A stretch of 64,000 nt of DNA, taken from contig NZ_JACVMN010000002.1 in assembly GCF_014698935.1 (NCBI RefSeq), forward strand, positions 1,054,001-1,118,000, read 5' to 3'. Source of the stretch: Flagellimonas sp. S3867 (GTDB taxonomy: Bacteria > Bacteroidota > Bacteroidia > Flavobacteriales > Flavobacteriaceae). The position numbers and the translations under genes were made by a program. Below are positions 62,849 to 64,000 of the stretch, one piece after another. Position 1 is the first letter of the stretch, and each line of letters starts with the position of its first letter. The notes under the pieces are model-generated. The model was not told the DNA's origin, made no database searches, and saw only the letters and a program-made list of their open reading frames with translations.

Positions 62849-64000
62849 ATGAGAGTTTTTAAGTTTGGAGGTGCGTCAGTAAAAGATGCGGCGGCAGTTA
62901 GGAATATGGTAAGAGTTTTGCAGGAGGTTGGACACGAGAATACATTTGTGATCGTTTCCGCAATGGGTAAAACCACCAATGCTATGGAAAAGGTGGTCGA
63001 TGCTTATTTTAGTGATAAGGCTTCTATTATTTCATCAATCCAAGATGTGGTAGAATATCATGAAAATATTCTTTCAGAGTTATTTGAGAACAAAGATCAC
63101 CCCGTTTACGCAAAGGTTAAATTGCTTTTTGAAGAGGTAAAAGGTTTCCTTACTTGGAATAAATCTCCAAAATATGCATTTGTTTATGATCAAGTTGTTG
63201 GTTACGGTGAATTGGTATCCACAACCATAATAAGCGAATATTTAACCAAAGTCGGAATTGCGAATGCATGGCAAGATGTTCGAAATTTAATCAAAACCGA
63301 TAATAATTATCGTGATGCAGCAGTGAATTGGGAACGTACCCAAAGTCAAATTGCCAGTAATGTAGATATGTCCAAGTTGAATATCTCTCAAGGGTTTTTA
63401 GGAAGTGATGATAACAATTTTACGACCACTTTGGGAAGAGAAGGTTCCGATTATACGGCAGCTATCTTAGCGTATTGCCTGAACGCAGAATCCGCTACCA
63501 TCTGGAAGGATGTACCCGGAGTACTTAATGCCGATCCAAGAAATTTTAAAGAGACCCAGTTATTGGATAAGATTTCATATCGTGAAGCTATTGAGCTTGC
63601 ATTTTATGGTGCTTCGGTTATTCATCCGAAAACACTTCAACCTTTACAGCGAAAAGAAATTCCTTTGCATGTCAAATCCTTTGTAAACCCAAAAGATAAC
63701 GGGACAACTGTGGGCAAGGGACAAGATATCTCTCCAAAAATTCCGTGTTTTATTGTAAAAAAGGATCAGGTCTTACTTAAACTATCATCACTTGACTTTT
63801 CATTCATTGTAGAAAACAACATCAGCGATATTTTTAAATTGTTCCATGATCATCGCATGAAGGTTGACCTTATTCAAAACTCTGCTATTAGTTTTTCGGT
63901 TTGCCTTGACAATAAATTCAATGGACTTCAACCTATGCTAAATGAACTAAAAGGAAAGTTCAAGGTGGTTTGTCATGAAGAAGTATCATTGTATACTATT
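62849..64000 (+). CDS. Monofunctional aspartate kinase, 3' truncated by the window
   Basis: The frame from ATG 62849 stays open through the last base (384 codons) and is not closed. KFGGASVKDAAAVRNM is the aspartokinase opening, LGREGSDYTAAILAYCLNAE the ATP/aspartate site, WKDVPGVLNADPR the conserved loop, and a shortened regulatory part follows. It phosphorylates L-aspartate, the first step to lysine, threonine and methionine. Flavobacterial monofunctional enzymes are about 410-420 residues, so some 30 residues are missing beyond the edge. Confidence 0.93.
   Translation, partial: MRVFKFGGASVKDAAAVRNMVRVLQEVGHENTFVIVSAMGKTTNAMEKVVDAYFSDKASIISSIQDVVEYHENILSELFENKDHPVYAKVKLLFEEVKGFLTWNKSPKYAFVYDQVVGYGELVSTTIISEYLTKVGIANAWQDVRNLIKTDNNYRDAAVNWERTQSQIASNVDMSKLNISQGFLGSDDNNFTTTLGREGSDYTAAILAYCLNAESATIWKDVPGVLNADPRNFKETQLLDKISYREAIELAFYGASVIHPKTLQPLQRKEIPLHVKSFVNPKDNGTTVGKGQDISPKIPCFIVKKDQVLLKLSSLDFSFIVENNISDIFKLFHDHRMKVDLIQNSAISFSVCLDNKFNGLQPMLNELKGKFKVVCHEEVSLYTI

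Noticed and set aside
1..64000. CRISPR array, insertion sequence, prophage or rRNA
   Set aside because: No regularly spaced repeats, transposase, integrase or ribosomal RNA sequence was seen on either strand.

Overview
The window looks like the chromosome of a marine or environmental member of the Flavobacteriaceae (Bacteroidota). Support: promoters with the Bacteroidota -7 box TAnnTTTG, a type IX secretion C-terminal domain, a short-chain threonine dehydrogenase, a TPR-sensor hybrid two-component regulator, many lipoproteins with short signal peptides, AT-rich DNA, and lineage-typical pairs such as DUF1800/DUF1501 and PdeM/DEXH helicase. No phage, integrase, transposase, CRISPR array or rRNA is visible.

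Region 1 (1-11.3 kb) is an accessory carbohydrate locus. It holds the end of a LamG-domain protein, a tight operon of four different formylglycine sulfatases with a zinc metallopeptidase between the first two, a convergent LacI-type regulator, and a divergent pair of a GHMP sugar kinase and a sugar-phosphate nucleotidyltransferase. A LacI-like palindrome overlaps the kinase promoter. No glycoside hydrolase and no SusC/SusD pair is present, so this is not a complete polysaccharide utilization locus. The likely theme is desulfation outside the cytoplasm and sugar activation inside it.

Region 2 (11.4-16.9 kb) is a sulfur module: SulP permease, a metallo-beta-lactamase/double-rhodanese fusion, a rhodanese lipoprotein, a decayed sterol-desaturase pseudogene, and a thiosulfate-type transporter split into two half proteins, then a lone receiver protein. 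Region 3 (16.9-30 kb) starts with tRNA-Arg(CCT) flanked by two decayed half copies of itself. It continues with moaE-moaC, threonine dehydrogenase, small envelope proteins, an M28 peptidase, a CBS protein, glycerate kinase, and a four-gene operon for DNA alkylation repair in which the Ada metal-binding domain is a separate small protein.

Region 4 (30-39.5 kb) holds a LytTR regulator, a three-gene operon in which a seven-repeat CRTAC1-type propeller protein sits between the two subunits of a molybdenum oxidoreductase, and a large hybrid two-component protein. Region 5 (39.5-64 kb) is mainly housekeeping: ssb, ferritin, PAP2 phosphatase, Tex, MetG, DUF1501/DUF1800, YraN, a serine hydrolase, Mfd, PdeM plus DEXH helicase, TerB-like, fructose-1,6-bisphosphatase, a GNAT enzyme and a monofunctional aspartate kinase cut by the window edge. 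Three small genes outside the supplied gene-length range (36, 52 and 54 codons) were read directly from the DNA.
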